A stretch of DNA of 64,000 bases from Leptospira kemamanensis (GTDB taxonomy: Bacteria; Spirochaetota; Leptospiria; Leptospirales; Leptospiraceae). Each line of letters starts with the position of its first letter. The first letter of the stretch is position 1. Below are positions 35,459 through 44,316 of the stretch, piece after piece. The notes below the pieces were generated by a model. That model was not told where the DNA came from. It searched no databases and worked only from the letters and a program-made list of their open reading frames with translations. The position numbers and the translations under genes were made by a program. The stretch is from the NCBI RefSeq assembly GCF_004769665.1, contig NZ_RQGG01000032.1, positions 479,614 to 543,613 on the forward strand, in the 5' to 3' direction.

Positions 35459-36479
35459 TTTCCAATTCCTCAATGAGACGCATGGCTTCCCATTCCATTT
35501 CTGCTGTCCTTCTACCGATGGACGCAAGTTCGATACCTTTGTCTTTCCCAGACAAATGCCTTTCTGCTTGTTGAGCACTTCCAATCGCCCAACGTATATT
35601 TCCCATAATTTCCCAAAAAGTGACTTTGTATGGATCCACTGGGATTCCAGAAGTCATTTCGTAAGCTTTGTAAAAATCCTTTCTGTCACCGAACCCACCT
35701 ACCTCTTTACCAATTCGTCCAAATCGCCAATCTCGCATACACAACCAAGCTATGTCTTCGTGACGATCTCCAAAGTGGGCAAATTCAAAATCTAAAATCC
35801 CTTGCAGACCTTCGGCATTCATCATAAAATTTCCTGTACGATAATCCCCATGAACCAAAACAATTTTATCGATGTTAGGTGCATGTAATTCCATCCAATG
35901 CAAACACAATTCAATAGCAGGATGAGCTTCCGGTAGTTCGTCAAGTGATTGGTGTAAGTCGGTAATGGATTGTGAGATATAGTTGTCGATCGGAACCAAT
36001 TTTAATTTTTGTTTGAGGTCTGAATCTGTTACCATTTCAGGAACAACTGTATGGAGTTTTGCTAAATTGGATGCTAAATCACTTACCATCTTGGTTTTGC
36101 GATATCCATCTAATTCTTTGTCTTTTGTAATGTAACGACCTGTTGCTTTGCCTGCAATTTTTTCCATTAGGAAAAAAGGAGAACCGATCACAGATGATTC
36201 TTCTTCTAAAAATACAGGAGTTGGTGTTTTGACACCAGCTTTGTATACAAGTTCTGCCACTTTGAATTCATCTCGTTTGGATAAAGAAGAAAGCAGGCTT
36301 CCTCCTTTATCCGTGCGTAGAACAAGAGATTTTTTGGAAACATTCGATTGGATTTCCAATGCATAATTGTCTTGGCAAGCACCACCACTAAGATGAAAAA
36401 TCTCGGTAACTTTCACAGGTTCTTTCCAAACAGATGTTAAATGGAGTTCTACCTTTTCTTGTAAGTCTTTAATGTCCAT
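35448..36479 (-). CDS. APH-family phosphotransferase (ACAD10/11-type kinase)
   Basis: The 343-residue protein has the aminoglycoside/choline kinase-like fold. The ATP-binding N-lobe includes the Lys-containing LVLRTDKGG segment. The catalytic loop is HGDYRTGNFM, with the magnesium-binding DFEFAHFGDRHED motif. It sits between an acyl-CoA dehydrogenase and DUF6285. In human ACAD10/11 the same kinase type is fused to an acyl-CoA dehydrogenase and acts on 4-hydroxyacyl-CoA, making a phosphorylated intermediate; this arrangement suggests the same (family knowledge plus inference). It is not an antibiotic resistance gene. Confidence 0.85.
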   Translation of the reverse strand: MDIKDLQEKVELHLTSVWKEPVKVTEIFHLSGGACQDNYALEIQSNVSKKSLVLRTDKGGSLLSSLSKRDEFKVAELVYKAGVKTPTPVFLEEESSVIGSPFFLMEKIAGKATGRYITKDKELDGYRKTKMVSDLASNLAKLHTVVPEMVTDSDLKQKLKLVPIDNYISQSITDLHQSLDELPEAHPAIELCLHWMELHAPNIDKIVLVHGDYRTGNFMMNAEGLQGILDFEFAHFGDRHEDIAWLCMRDWRFGRIGKEVGGFGDRKDFYKAYEMTSGIPVDPYKVTFWEIMGNIRWAIGSAQQAERHLSGKDKGIELASIGRRTAEMEWEAMRLIEELENAV

Positions 36480-36485
36480 GAATCC

Positions 36486-37661
36486 TTAAAAATCCCATTT
36501 CTCTGATACATAGTTTCGACCAATGACCATTTTGTGCACTTCCGATGGTCCATCCGCTATCCTTGCGGCCCTTGCATCGCGGTAGAATAATTCGAGAGGA
36601 AGGTCTCTTGAGTAACCTTTTCCCCCACAAATTTGAATCGCCATATCGATTGTGTTACACAAGGACTCACTCACCTTCCACTTAGCCATCGAGGTTTCTT
36701 GTCTTGCATCTTTTCCCATTTTCAAAAGCCAAGCAGCTTTGAGAGTCAATAAGAATGCCATTTCAATTTCCGTTGCTCTTTCGGCAAACATCCATTGGAT
36801 CCCTTGGTGGTCTGCGATCCTCGAACTAAACACTTCTCTTTCTTTCGCATAACTACGTGCAATCGAAAGTGTTCTTCTTGCCATTCCTGTCCAACGCATA
36901 CAGTGTGTGAGCCTTGCTGGACCTAACCTTTCTTGGGACAATCGAAACCCTTCCCCCACTCGACCGAGAACCATATCTTCAGGTACTTCTACATTTTCAA
37001 AATTGAGCTCACAATGTCCTCCTGGGCCGTGTGAACCCATGAGTTCAATTTCACGAACCATAGTGTAACCTTTCGCATCGGTAGGGACAAGAAACATTGT
37101 GGTTTTCCGAAAACTTCCATTCACCTTTGCCATCACGATGAGATACTTGGCACCATTGGCTCCCGTGCAATACCACTTACGACCATTGAGAATGTATTTA
37201 TCCCCTTGTTTTTCTGCATTGGTTTGTAAAGATGTGGGATCGGATCCTGCTCCTGGAGATGGTTCTGTCATTGCAAAACCAGTGCGAAGTTCTCCTTTGA
37301 TGAGTGGATGTAAAATTAATTCTTTTTGTTTTTCCGTTGCCGCAAGGGAAAGTAAATGCATATTCCCTTCATCAGGTGCATCACAATTGAAAATATAAGG
37401 TGCGATGGGAGAACGACCCAGTTCGCTAAATATGATACAAGTTCCGATTAAATCCAAACCCAATCCACCTTCTGATTTTGGAAGATGTGGTGTCCAAAAA
37501 CCTGCTGCCTTTACTTTAGCACGCGCTTGTTGGTTAATGTTTTCTGGCATTCGACCTTTTTCATAGTCGTAATGTTTTTCCAGAGGAATAATTTCTTCTG
37601 TTATAAAGGATTGGATATTTTTGCGAAGTGTTTCTACTTCTTGGGGAATTTCAAAGTCCAT
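36486..37661 (-). CDS. acyl-CoA dehydrogenase (ACAD10/11-like)
   Basis: The 391-residue protein has the standard ACAD core: the [13 protein letters not shown] loop, [22 protein letters not shown], the [11 protein letters not shown] helix and [20 protein letters not shown]. The catalytic base position lies near the C-terminal [14 protein letters not shown] segment. It is a normal length, unlike the longer ACAD elsewhere in the window. It is first in the operon and followed after 6 bp by the APH-type kinase, supporting a shared role in oxidation of hydroxylated or branched acyl-CoAs. Confidence 0.92.
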   Translation of the reverse strand: MDFEIPQEVETLRKNIQSFITEEIIPLEKHYDYEKGRMPENINQQARAKVKAAGFWTPHLPKSEGGLGLDLIGTCIIFSELGRSPIAPYIFNCDAPDEGNMHLLSLAATEKQKELILHPLIKGELRTGFAMTEPSPGAGSDPTSLQTNAEKQGDKYILNGRKWYCTGANGAKYLIVMAKVNGSFRKTTMFLVPTDAKGYTMVREIELMGSHGPGGHCELNFENVEVPEDMVLGRVGEGFRLSQERLGPARLTHCMRWTGMARRTLSIARSYAKEREVFSSRIADHQGIQWMFAERATEIEMAFLLTLKAAWLLKMGKDARQETSMAKWKVSESLCNTIDMAIQICGGKGYSRDLPLELFYRDARAARIADGPSEVHKMVIGRNYVSEKWDF

Positions 37662-37708
37662 TGAATTTAAAGAAGTAACACAATCAAGATAGATCGTAAA
37701 ATCTTTTT

Positions 37709-38611
37709 TTAATGGGAACGGAAAATAGGCCTTTCTCTTTTTGAATTTCTTCTAATTTCAAAGTGCAAATGTGGACCGGTCGCTCTACCTGTTTGTCCAA
37801 CTTCCCCAATTTTTTGGCCCTTTTTTACTTTTTGTCCTTGTTTTACAGAAAAGTTCAAAAGATGTCCATATCGTGTTTCATATCCTAAACTATGTTTGAT
37901 GATGATTAAATTTCCGTAACCACCTTGGGATCCAACAAAACTCACTTCTCCTTCCATCGAAGAAAATACATCTGATCCTTGTTTGGCGGCCATATCTAAT
38001 CCACCATGAAATGTTTCTTTTTTTGTGAAAGGATCTAATCGTTTTCCAAAATTAGAAGAAATAATAGCGGTTGTTAGCGGGAACTGAAACCCAAATCCAT
38101 AAAAAAATGATTTCTCTGATTTCCCCATAGAGATCCCAGGTAAAAACCATTTCCCACGATCAGCATCATATTGTAATTTGCTCGGATTGGTTTGGTATTT
38201 GTTCGCTAAACTTTGTTTTGTTTTGTCATCCCCTTCTGTTTCTTCTGGGTGAAACGTTCCACGCATATTAGGAATTTCCAAAACCATTCCTGGGGAAAGA
38301 TCATGTGGGGAACTCAGCTCATTCACCGACGACAAGGTTTCCAAATCCATTCCTGTTCGAGCCATGATTTTGAAAAAATTATCTTCCTTTTGGACTTTGT
38401 ATTGGTAATACTTGAGTGGGATTAAGGATTCGTTTTTTGTTCCCGATTTTGAAATCCTTAGATTCTCTTTGATTTCGGAACGAAGATTTTTTAAAAGAGG
38501 ATTGCTGTAGTCTAAATTGGCAAGGGTAAGAGGTCCAGAAAACAAATGGGTAGTGGAGCCCAAACTGATCCAAATCAGTGTCCATTTGAGAAAAACGACG
38601 ATTTTAGACAT
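37709..38611 (-). CDS. exported LysM plus M23 peptidase
   Basis: The 300-residue protein has a signal peptide, then a LysM motif ([21 protein letters not shown] and GMVLEIPN) at about residues 68-112. A C-terminal LytM/M23 zinc peptidase domain shows H-x8-D ([10 protein letters not shown]) and HLHFE. The third ligand region contains TRYGHLL. All zinc ligands appear present, so it is probably an active endopeptidase of peptidoglycan rather than a regulatory M23 protein. It acts at the cell wall. It lies 47 bp upstream of the acyl-CoA dehydrogenase. Confidence 0.9.
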   Translation of the reverse strand: MSKIVVFLKWTLIWISLGSTTHLFSGPLTLANLDYSNPLLKNLRSEIKENLRISKSGTKNESLIPLKYYQYKVQKEDNFFKIMARTGMDLETLSSVNELSSPHDLSPGMVLEIPNMRGTFHPEETEGDDKTKQSLANKYQTNPSKLQYDADRGKWFLPGISMGKSEKSFFYGFGFQFPLTTAIISSNFGKRLDPFTKKETFHGGLDMAAKQGSDVFSSMEGEVSFVGSQGGYGNLIIIKHSLGYETRYGHLLNFSVKQGQKVKKGQKIGEVGQTGRATGPHLHFEIRRNSKRERPIFRSH

Positions 38612-38689
38612 AATCTTCTAAACTGATTATCGACCTTTTCCCAAAAAAACGATGACGTTTCTTGCGGAAATTGAGGAACTGTAAGGCAG

Positions 38690-39589
38690 ATGCAGAATCG
38701 ATATTTTGAGATCTTTCGGCTCACCGCCTATTCATTGGGTCTCGTTTATGTTTGTTCCTTTTTTTATTCCGTCTTCTTTTTGGCCTTTGTGAACCATTCG
38801 GTTTTAAACCACCGGATTCCAGAAGAGCAAATCCAACCGCTGTACGAGGAATACTCGGAAGGAAAGTTGGATTTTTCAGGACTTTTGGCTGAGTACCAAA
38901 AAGTTGTGACTCCCATCAAAGACCAGTTCCAAAAAGAAATCATAGAAAATCCAAATATTTTATTCAGTGAATTTTATGAACTCGTATTTACTGATAAACC
39001 TCACTACTTATTAGGAATTTCGATTCCATGGTTTTTATGTTATGTGGGACTCGGTTATTTATTATATAAAAAAGTCTTACAAATCCCTGTGACCAACTTA
39101 CAAGATGAGTTATCGATCCCCATTTTGCTTCGTGGTATAATCAATGGGTTGATCTGTTTTTTCGTAGTTGTATTCTTTGGATTGATACTCGAGCGATTAT
39201 CAGTTCCTTTAGAATCTGGTTTGTTCGCGAAAAAACTTTACGAATCTCTGCATGGGAACGGTTATCTTCTTGCTTGGGGAATTTATGTGGTGGGAATCAT
39301 CACCGGAATTTTAGAAGAAATCTTCTTTCGAGGATTTTTACTCAAAGCCTTTATCGATAAAGGTTTGACTCAAGAAGGTCTTCTTATCGTATCACTTTTG
39401 TTTGGTTGGCTACATTACGGAGAAGGCACTTCTGTCGCTATACCATTTATCATCTGTGGTGTAGGTATGTTTTTCGGTTATTTATATATTAAAACAGGAA
39501 ATCTTTGGATATCGATGGCATGTCATGCTACTTATAATTCCTTAGGTTTGATCAATGCTTATCTTCAATTACCAGTGGTCCAATCATGA
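38690..39589 (+). CDS. CPBP intramembrane metalloprotease
   Basis: The 299-residue protein has about six to seven transmembrane segments. It carries the CPBP (Rce1/Abi-like) motif EEIFFRGFLLKAF near residue 210, with a second motif FGWLHYGEG and a third with His in ACHATYN. These provide the glutamate and histidine residues of the active site. Family members process CAAX proteins, bacteriocins or membrane signals; the substrate here is unknown. Its stop overlaps the following gene by 4 bp. Confidence 0.88.
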   Translation: MQNRYFEIFRLTAYSLGLVYVCSFFYSVFFLAFVNHSVLNHRIPEEQIQPLYEEYSEGKLDFSGLLAEYQKVVTPIKDQFQKEIIENPNILFSEFYELVFTDKPHYLLGISIPWFLCYVGLGYLLYKKVLQIPVTNLQDELSIPILLRGIINGLICFFVVVFFGLILERLSVPLESGLFAKKLYESLHGNGYLLAWGIYVVGIITGILEEIFFRGFLLKAFIDKGLTQEGLLIVSLLFGWLHYGEGTSVAIPFIICGVGMFFGYLYIKTGNLWISMACHATYNSLGLINAYLQLPVVQS

Positions 39590-40347
39590 AAATTTTTAAC
39601 CAAGGATTTCGAACTCGTTATATCGAAGTTTTATTATTAATCATCATATGTTTTTCTTTTCCCAATTCTCTTTTTGCTGGAGAAACAGTAGAAATATTGG
39701 GTGGCCCAGAAGATGTTAACGTTCGTTTGTTGGCCGTTCTAAACAAATTAGATCCTGATTTTTATGCAGATGAAAAAACCCAAGGTTTTGTTTATCGATA
39801 TCGTCACCGATGGACCAATCCTTATGATTTTAATATCTATGTAGGGAAAGTTGGAAAAACTTCTCCTGATTCCATCATTCGTATTGAATCTCCGAGGAGA
39901 GGACAAGAGAAAATGTGGAAACAAATCATGGAACAGGAGTTATTACAAAAACCTCCCCATGAGTCTGCTGTTCCTTTGTCTGAAAAATACCATATTGTAT
40001 CACAAGGTCTAAATTTGATTACACCGATGGCTTCGGTAGGTTACAATTCATGGAATTCTCCTCTTTTTACCAACCGAGATACTTTTGTTAGTATGAGTCT
40101 TTATCTTTTATGTGATCTGATTTTGGCAGGTGGAGCTTATTTATACGCTCAAGAAAATTTACCCAAAAAAAATATTTATGAAAATATGCTGAATGTAAAA
40201 GGACCTGGCAGTGTTTGGGAATCACCCAATGCAGTTGGAATTTTTGCAGCCCTAGCTGTCACCCGCGCGGTACGTGCTTTTGATGCTTGGGAAGATACAG
40301 CCGCTCACAATAAAACGGCTCAATTCGGTTGGTCTTTTAAGTTTTAG
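39586..40347 (+). CDS. exported protein with membrane spans, unknown function
   Basis: The 253-residue protein has an N-terminal signal anchor (VLLLIIICFSFPNSLFAG). A region of about 100 residues with a soluble domain (GGPEDVNVRLLAVLNKLDPDF and YRYRHRWTNPYDF) follows. A later hydrophobic span (SMSLYLLCDLILAGGAYL) suggests membrane association. I recognise no family. Translational coupling with the CPBP protease makes a substrate or partner relationship possible (inference). Confidence 0.62.
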   Translation: MKIFNQGFRTRYIEVLLLIIICFSFPNSLFAGETVEILGGPEDVNVRLLAVLNKLDPDFYADEKTQGFVYRYRHRWTNPYDFNIYVGKVGKTSPDSIIRIESPRRGQEKMWKQIMEQELLQKPPHESAVPLSEKYHIVSQGLNLITPMASVGYNSWNSPLFTNRDTFVSMSLYLLCDLILAGGAYLYAQENLPKKNIYENMLNVKGPGSVWESPNAVGIFAALAVTRAVRAFDAWEDTAAHNKTAQFGWSFKF

Positions 40348-40361
40348 AAATTACGATTCAA

Positions 40362-40697
40362 TTAAGATTTGAACAGGTCTCTTGCCGCATCAGAGGCACT
40401 AGATCTTTCAAAATCTTCTCTTTCAATTAAAGTAAGATCTAATCCTTCCTTATCAATCCTACTTAAAATTTTACCGATATCTCCCACCTTACTCAATTTA
40501 GTTGCTAAGTATTTAAAAGTAATTCCACAATCGGGACATTTTTTATCTTTTAGATAATTTAGGCCGAGTTTTTTACAATTCCCACAAGTTCCATAAAGAT
40601 CATCGATATACAACAATTGTTTTTTGATATCTTCAACATTGAGTTGTCGCCAAACTCGAACAAATTTAGTATTCTTTCCGGATGCATCTGCAGTCAT
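40362..40697 (-). CDS. zinc-ribbon protein, unknown function
   Basis: The start is the ATG giving MTADASGKNTKF, not the ATG 14 codons upstream, because the divergent DUF423 gene begins at 40719. The 111-residue product has one four-cysteine zinc ribbon (CGNC at residues about 37-40 and CPDC at 56-59), followed by a helical region. Likely a nucleic-acid or protein-binding adaptor. Only about 21 bp separate the start from the divergent DUF423 start. Confidence 0.65.
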   Translation of the reverse strand: MTADASGKNTKFVRVWRQLNVEDIKKQLLYIDDLYGTCGNCKKLGLNYLKDKKCPDCGITFKYLATKLSKVGDIGKILSRIDKEGLDLTLIEREDFERSSASDAARDLFKS

Positions 40698-40718
40698 AGG
40701 CAATAGGAAGTATCGAAT

Positions 40719-41147
40719 ATGAAACTTGTCAAGAAGCAATCCGATTTGGTTCTTATCTTACTCATTTGTTTGTCTGGGTTTTTGGCCGTTGCCATAGGAG
40801 CTTTTGGTGCCCATGGTTTAAAAAGAATCATATCACCTGAACTTATGGTGATATTTGAAACAGGAAACAGATATCATTTTTATCATAGTTTGGTAGCCTT
40901 ACTTACCTTTACGATCACACTAATCGCAGAACAAAATCAAACTTCAGACAAAACGAAACAATATCTCAATCGAGCTAGTTGGTTGTTTCTAATTGGAATT
41001 TTGATTTTTTCCTTTAGTTTGTATGCACTTGCCATTACAGGAATTAAAATTTTAGGAGCGATCACTCCCTTTGGAGGAGTGAGTTTTCTCTTTGGATGGT
41101 TGTTTTTGGGAATGGGGATGTATTACTTCTTCGTTCCGAAGAAATAA
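40719..41147 (+). CDS. DUF423 membrane protein (YgdD-like)
   Basis: The 142-residue protein has four transmembrane segments and the DUF423 signature: a GAFGAHGLK motif near residue 28 and ETGNRYHFYHSLVALL near residue 50, and the closing ITPFGGVSFLFGW. Members are conserved membrane proteins with no confirmed activity. Its 3' end overlaps the convergent FliG-like gene by 25 bp. Confidence 0.9.
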   Translation: MKLVKKQSDLVLILLICLSGFLAVAIGAFGAHGLKRIISPELMVIFETGNRYHFYHSLVALLTFTITLIAEQNQTSDKTKQYLNRASWLFLIGILIFSFSLYALAITGIKILGAITPFGGVSFLFGWLFLGMGMYYFFVPKK

Positions 41148-41449
41148 TGGCCTTGTTTACTAATTAAATTTCTAGAGATCAGTCCGTCCGCAATGAGGAG
41201 TAAACCTTCTGCGGCGGCTTTTTTTGATTCTTCCGTTGTGTCTTTTTGTAACGCCATTAGTTCGTGAACATACTTTCTTCGTTGTAAATCCAAAACGCCT
41301 AACATGGAACCTGCGATTTTTTCATCCATTTGTAAAAACGCTAACGCTAATGTTTGAGGCGGAGTTTCATTACACAAATAAAACAATGCTAAATTATCAA
41401 AATACGAAAGTTGACTGAGTTTTTCTAATACTTGTTCTGATCCTGACAT
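41123..41449 (-). CDS. short FliG-like (middle-domain) protein
   Basis: The 108-residue protein contains a stretch that matches the FliG middle/C-terminal armadillo-like fold: ETPPQTLALAFLQMDEKIAGSMLGVLD resembles the EHPQTxALxLxxL pattern, followed by a conserved Arg and a three-helix tail. It is far too short to be a whole FliG. It may be a flagellar switch-related accessory protein or simply share the fold. The gene is convergent with DUF423 and has no flagellar neighbours. Confidence 0.5.
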   Translation of the reverse strand: MSGSEQVLEKLSQLSYFDNLALFYLCNETPPQTLALAFLQMDEKIAGSMLGVLDLQRRKYVHELMALQKDTTEESKKAAAEGLLLIADGLISRNLISKQGHYFFGTKK

Positions 41450-41471
41450 GATGGTTCCTTTTTCGATTCAA

Positions 41472-42983
41472 TTATTTGGAAATTGAAACTTCTTTTACTT
41501 TATCCTCTAAATATGATATAAGATATTTTGCGTTTGCTGGTTCCCCAGTTGCACCTAAAACTAAATTCTCAATGGTTTCCATTTTTCCTTTGGAATGGAT
41601 ATTTGTTCTCAACCAAGATAATAAATCAGAGAAGTCACCTTTCGCAGAAAATTTGTTATGCGAATCAGGGTATTCTTCTGTAAATTTTTTGAAAAACTGG
41701 GCACTAAAAATATTTCCCAATGTATAAGTTGGGAAATATCCAAAGGCTCCCATCGACCAATGGATGTCTTGTAAAACACCTTCTGCATCATTTTCAATGG
41801 TCATTCCAAAACTTTCTTTCATTTTAGAATTCCAAATTTCAGGTAAATCCTTCACTTGGATCTTTCCATTGATCAAATCTCTTTCAATTTCAAAACGAAG
41901 AATGATGTGAAGATTGTAAGTAACTTGATCTGCTTCTACACGTATTTTTGATTTTTCTGTGCTATTGATGTACTGATATAATTTTTGGAATGGTAAATCT
42001 GTTTCCGATAACTCAAAGTCATCTAATAAAATTGGATACATAAACTCCCAAAAAGGTAATGATCTACCAACTTGGTTTTCCCACAAACGGCTTTGCGACT
42101 CGTGAATTCCTAAGCTTAAATATTCCGTCAATGGATTTGGCCAATTCGGCATTTTAGACAATCCAGATTCATATAATGAATGTCCCGTCTCGTGTAACAC
42201 ACCAAAGATGGAAGATAAAGGATCAGTTTCCGAATACCTGGTAGTAATTCGTTTATCACCTTTTCCTAAACTTGTAGAAAATGGATGGTTACTGATATCT
42301 AACCTTGATTCTTTCGTAGTGAGTCCGAGGATAGAAGGAAGTCGATTGCAGAATTTAGTTTGTTTTGTGATAGAAACTGGTTTTAGAAAAGGAGAACTAA
42401 ATTGAGGAGCTTTTGCTACAATTGGTATCAATGATTTTTTTAAATCAGAAAACAAATTTTGAATTTGGTCTGCCTTGGCACCTTTCTCATATGTATCTAA
42501 TAAGGCATCATACGGTTCTGTCGTATAACCAAAGTAATCTGCTTGCCTTTTAGATAATTGAACCAGTTCTTCCAATCGTTTGGAAAATAGTTTAAAGTTC
42601 TTTTCCTTTTTTGCTTCTGCCCATTCCGCATGTGCTAAGTTCGTTAGTTTAGCAAATTCGGAAACGAATTCTGAAGGCAATTTATCTGCCTTTTCTTTAT
42701 CTTCCATTAGAATCTCTAACTCTCGATTCCATAACGCCCTTTCCGATTCTGGAAGTTCTTTGACGGCAGTTTTTGCGTTTTGGATTTGCTCCAAAAACGA
42801 TTGATCCGTCATCCATTCATGAGTGAGCTCCGCCACGGCAGCAATTTGACTGGATCGATACTCGCGTCCCTCTTCTGGCATCATCACTTCCGAGTCCCAA
42901 TGAAGGACGGAGGCAATGTCTTGGAAAAGTTTGATTTTTCGATACTGTTTTCGGTAATTTTCGAGCGCTTGTGGGAGGGCCAT
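41472..42983 (-). CDS. carboxypeptidase M32 (Taq family)
   Basis: The 503-residue protein is a full-length M32 metallocarboxypeptidase. The zinc motif HETGHSLYESG (HExxH) is near residue 255, with the third ligand in the conserved GIHESQSRLWEN segment. The N-terminal region includes DIASVLHWDSEVMMP, another family signature. It removes C-terminal amino acids from peptides in the cytoplasm and needs a divalent metal. It is upstream of the FliG-like gene on the same strand. Confidence 0.93.
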   Translation of the reverse strand: MALPQALENYRKQYRKIKLFQDIASVLHWDSEVMMPEEGREYRSSQIAAVAELTHEWMTDQSFLEQIQNAKTAVKELPESERALWNRELEILMEDKEKADKLPSEFVSEFAKLTNLAHAEWAEAKKEKNFKLFSKRLEELVQLSKRQADYFGYTTEPYDALLDTYEKGAKADQIQNLFSDLKKSLIPIVAKAPQFSSPFLKPVSITKQTKFCNRLPSILGLTTKESRLDISNHPFSTSLGKGDKRITTRYSETDPLSSIFGVLHETGHSLYESGLSKMPNWPNPLTEYLSLGIHESQSRLWENQVGRSLPFWEFMYPILLDDFELSETDLPFQKLYQYINSTEKSKIRVEADQVTYNLHIILRFEIERDLINGKIQVKDLPEIWNSKMKESFGMTIENDAEGVLQDIHWSMGAFGYFPTYTLGNIFSAQFFKKFTEEYPDSHNKFSAKGDFSDLLSWLRTNIHSKGKMETIENLVLGATGEPANAKYLISYLEDKVKEVSISK

Positions 42984-43065
42984 AGACTCATTTTCTGCCT
43001 ACCTCACATTCTGGAACCAAAAATCATTGACCCTTAACCCTCAACCAAAACTATGTATTTACGTC

Positions 43066-43136
43066 GCGGGTGTGGTGTAACGGTAGCACAGCAGCCTTCC
43101 AAGCTTCTGGCGAGGGTTCGAGTCCCTTCGCCCGCA
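43066..43136 (+). tRNA. tRNA-Gly (TCC)
   Basis: The cloverleaf is complete: acceptor GCGGGTG/CGCCCGC, D-stem GTGT/GCAC, anticodon loop CTTCCAA giving TCC (reads GGA/GGG), and T-arm GAGGG-TTCGAGT-CCCTT, discriminator A. The anticodon stem GCAGC/GCTTC has one C-T mismatch. CCA is not encoded. The 3' end is duplicated in the tandem repeats that follow. Confidence 0.92.
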
Positions 43137-43703
43137 TGACAATCTTTCTTACAAACTAATCACCAAATTCAAACCATTTGACTCGAACAGCGGCGCGAGC
43201 TGGAACATGAGTGACCCATAGGGAACGAATGTTTCAGAGAGAAAGCCACGATGGCTTTCGTCGAGCGACGCCGTGCCTCGGAGCGCAGTGAGGACAGAAT
43301 GTCCGAACAGCGGAGAGGGCGAGTCCCTTCGCCCGCATGACAATCTTTCTTACAAACTAATCACCAAATTCAAACCATTTGACTCGAACAGCGGCGCGAG
43401 CTGGAACTTGAGTGACCCATAGGGAACGAATGTTTCAGAGAGAAAGCCACGATGGCTTTCGTCGAGCGACGCCGTGCCTCGGAGCGCAGTGAGGACAGAA
43501 TGTCCGAACAGCGGAGAGGGCGAGTCCCTTCGCCCGCATGACAATCTTTCTTACAAACTAATCACCAAATTCAAACCATTTGACTCGAACAGCGGCGCGA
43601 GCTGGAACTTGAGTGACCCATAGGGAACGAATGTTTCAGAAAGAAAGCCACGATGGCTTTCGTCGAGCGACGCCGTGTCTAGGAGCGCAGTGAAGACAGG
43701 ATG
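43137..43703 (+). repeat. tandem 201-bp repeat (2.8 copies) carrying tRNA-Gly 3' ends
   Basis: Units begin at 43137, 43338 and 43539. Units 1 and 2 differ by one base; unit 3 has about five differences and is cut off at about 43703. Each full unit ends in CGAGTCCCTTCGCCCGCA, identical to the last 18 bases of the tRNA-Gly, preceded by GAGGG with the TT of the T-loop missing. Each unit also contains a hairpin (GAAAGCCA-CGA-TGGCTTTC), other short inverted repeats, and two copies of CGAACAGCGG. Small minus-strand frames run through the repeat because its length is a multiple of three; I do not consider them genes. Confidence 0.9.
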
Positions 43704-43710
43704 GAATGGG

Positions 43711-43792
43711 GGTACACGATTGATATTGGTATCCCCACCCGATTCAGGGAGGGGTTCTAGACCCGCCACCCAATGCATCCTCTTTATCATAC
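43711..43792 (+). repeat. dispersed structured repeat, copy A
   Basis: About 80 bp matching copy B at 47145-47226 in the same orientation with roughly 10 differences. It contains two hairpins: GATA-TTGG-TATC and CCCCACCC-GATTCA-GGGAGGGG (one A-A mismatch). The conserved tail reads TTCTAGACCCGCCACCCAATGC. It directly follows the cut-off third tandem unit. Confidence 0.8.
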
Positions 43793-43890
43793 CCAGTCGA
43801 ATTTTGATATCAAAACTGAGTTTTCTAAAATTTAATTTCTAAAAAGTTCATGTTTAGAACAGGAAGAAGTAGTGTCGAAAGATGAGTGGT

Positions 43891-44304
43891 TCACCACCAA
43901 CTATTTCTTCGAATTTTTGTTTCGATCTGTTCTGCTTTTGTTTTTTTTTCTTTTAATGTGTTTTCTTGGATTCTAAATTTTACGATTTTGCGAATCAAAT
44001 CAAAAGGAATCGGTTTGTCCAAAGGAAATTGAATCGAACCTTTTCCTATTTTATAATTTGCTAGTTCCTTTTGAAATTTTGTATTTCCAGAAGGCAAAGC
44101 ATAAAATCCAATATGTGTGCGAAACGCTGCAAAGTGAACCAGATTACCTCCTTGGATAAATGTTGGTATTGCATATCGAATCGCCTCACTTGAATTTGGT
44201 GCTGCTTCTCGAATTGTATTTCTCACATTCGTTAAAATCGTTTGAACTTCTTTTGGGAAAGATTGTATATATTCATCGATTGTACTTGGTGATTTTGTTT
44301 TCAT
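43891..44304 (-). CDS. DUF1801 (YdhG-like) protein
   Basis: The 137-residue protein matches DUF1801: TIDEYIQSFPKEVQTILTNVR at the start, EAIRYAIPTF, the AAFRTHIGFYAL strand and the GKGSIQFPLDKPIP segment. Its C-terminus is lysine-rich. Family members resemble frataxin-like iron chaperones, but there is no agreed activity. It is the last gene of the ArsR/SRPBCC/MATE operon, 12 bp after the MATE gene. Confidence 0.85.
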   Translation of the reverse strand: MKTKSPSTIDEYIQSFPKEVQTILTNVRNTIREAAPNSSEAIRYAIPTFIQGGNLVHFAAFRTHIGFYALPSGNTKFQKELANYKIGKGSIQFPLDKPIPFDLIRKIVKFRIQENTLKEKKTKAEQIETKIRRNSWW

Positions 44305-44316
44305 GATTTTTATCGA

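Noticed and set aside
35448..36479. Aminoglycoside resistance reading of the APH-like gene
   Set aside because: The context (acyl-CoA dehydrogenase, DUF6285) and the ACAD10/11-like sequence pattern point to acyl-CoA metabolism, not drug modification.
43149..43790. Three small minus-strand frames with nearly the same protein in the tandem repeat
   Set aside because: They arise because the 201-bp unit is a multiple of three; they start inside tRNA-derived sequence, have no ribosome site and match hairpin-rich non-coding DNA.
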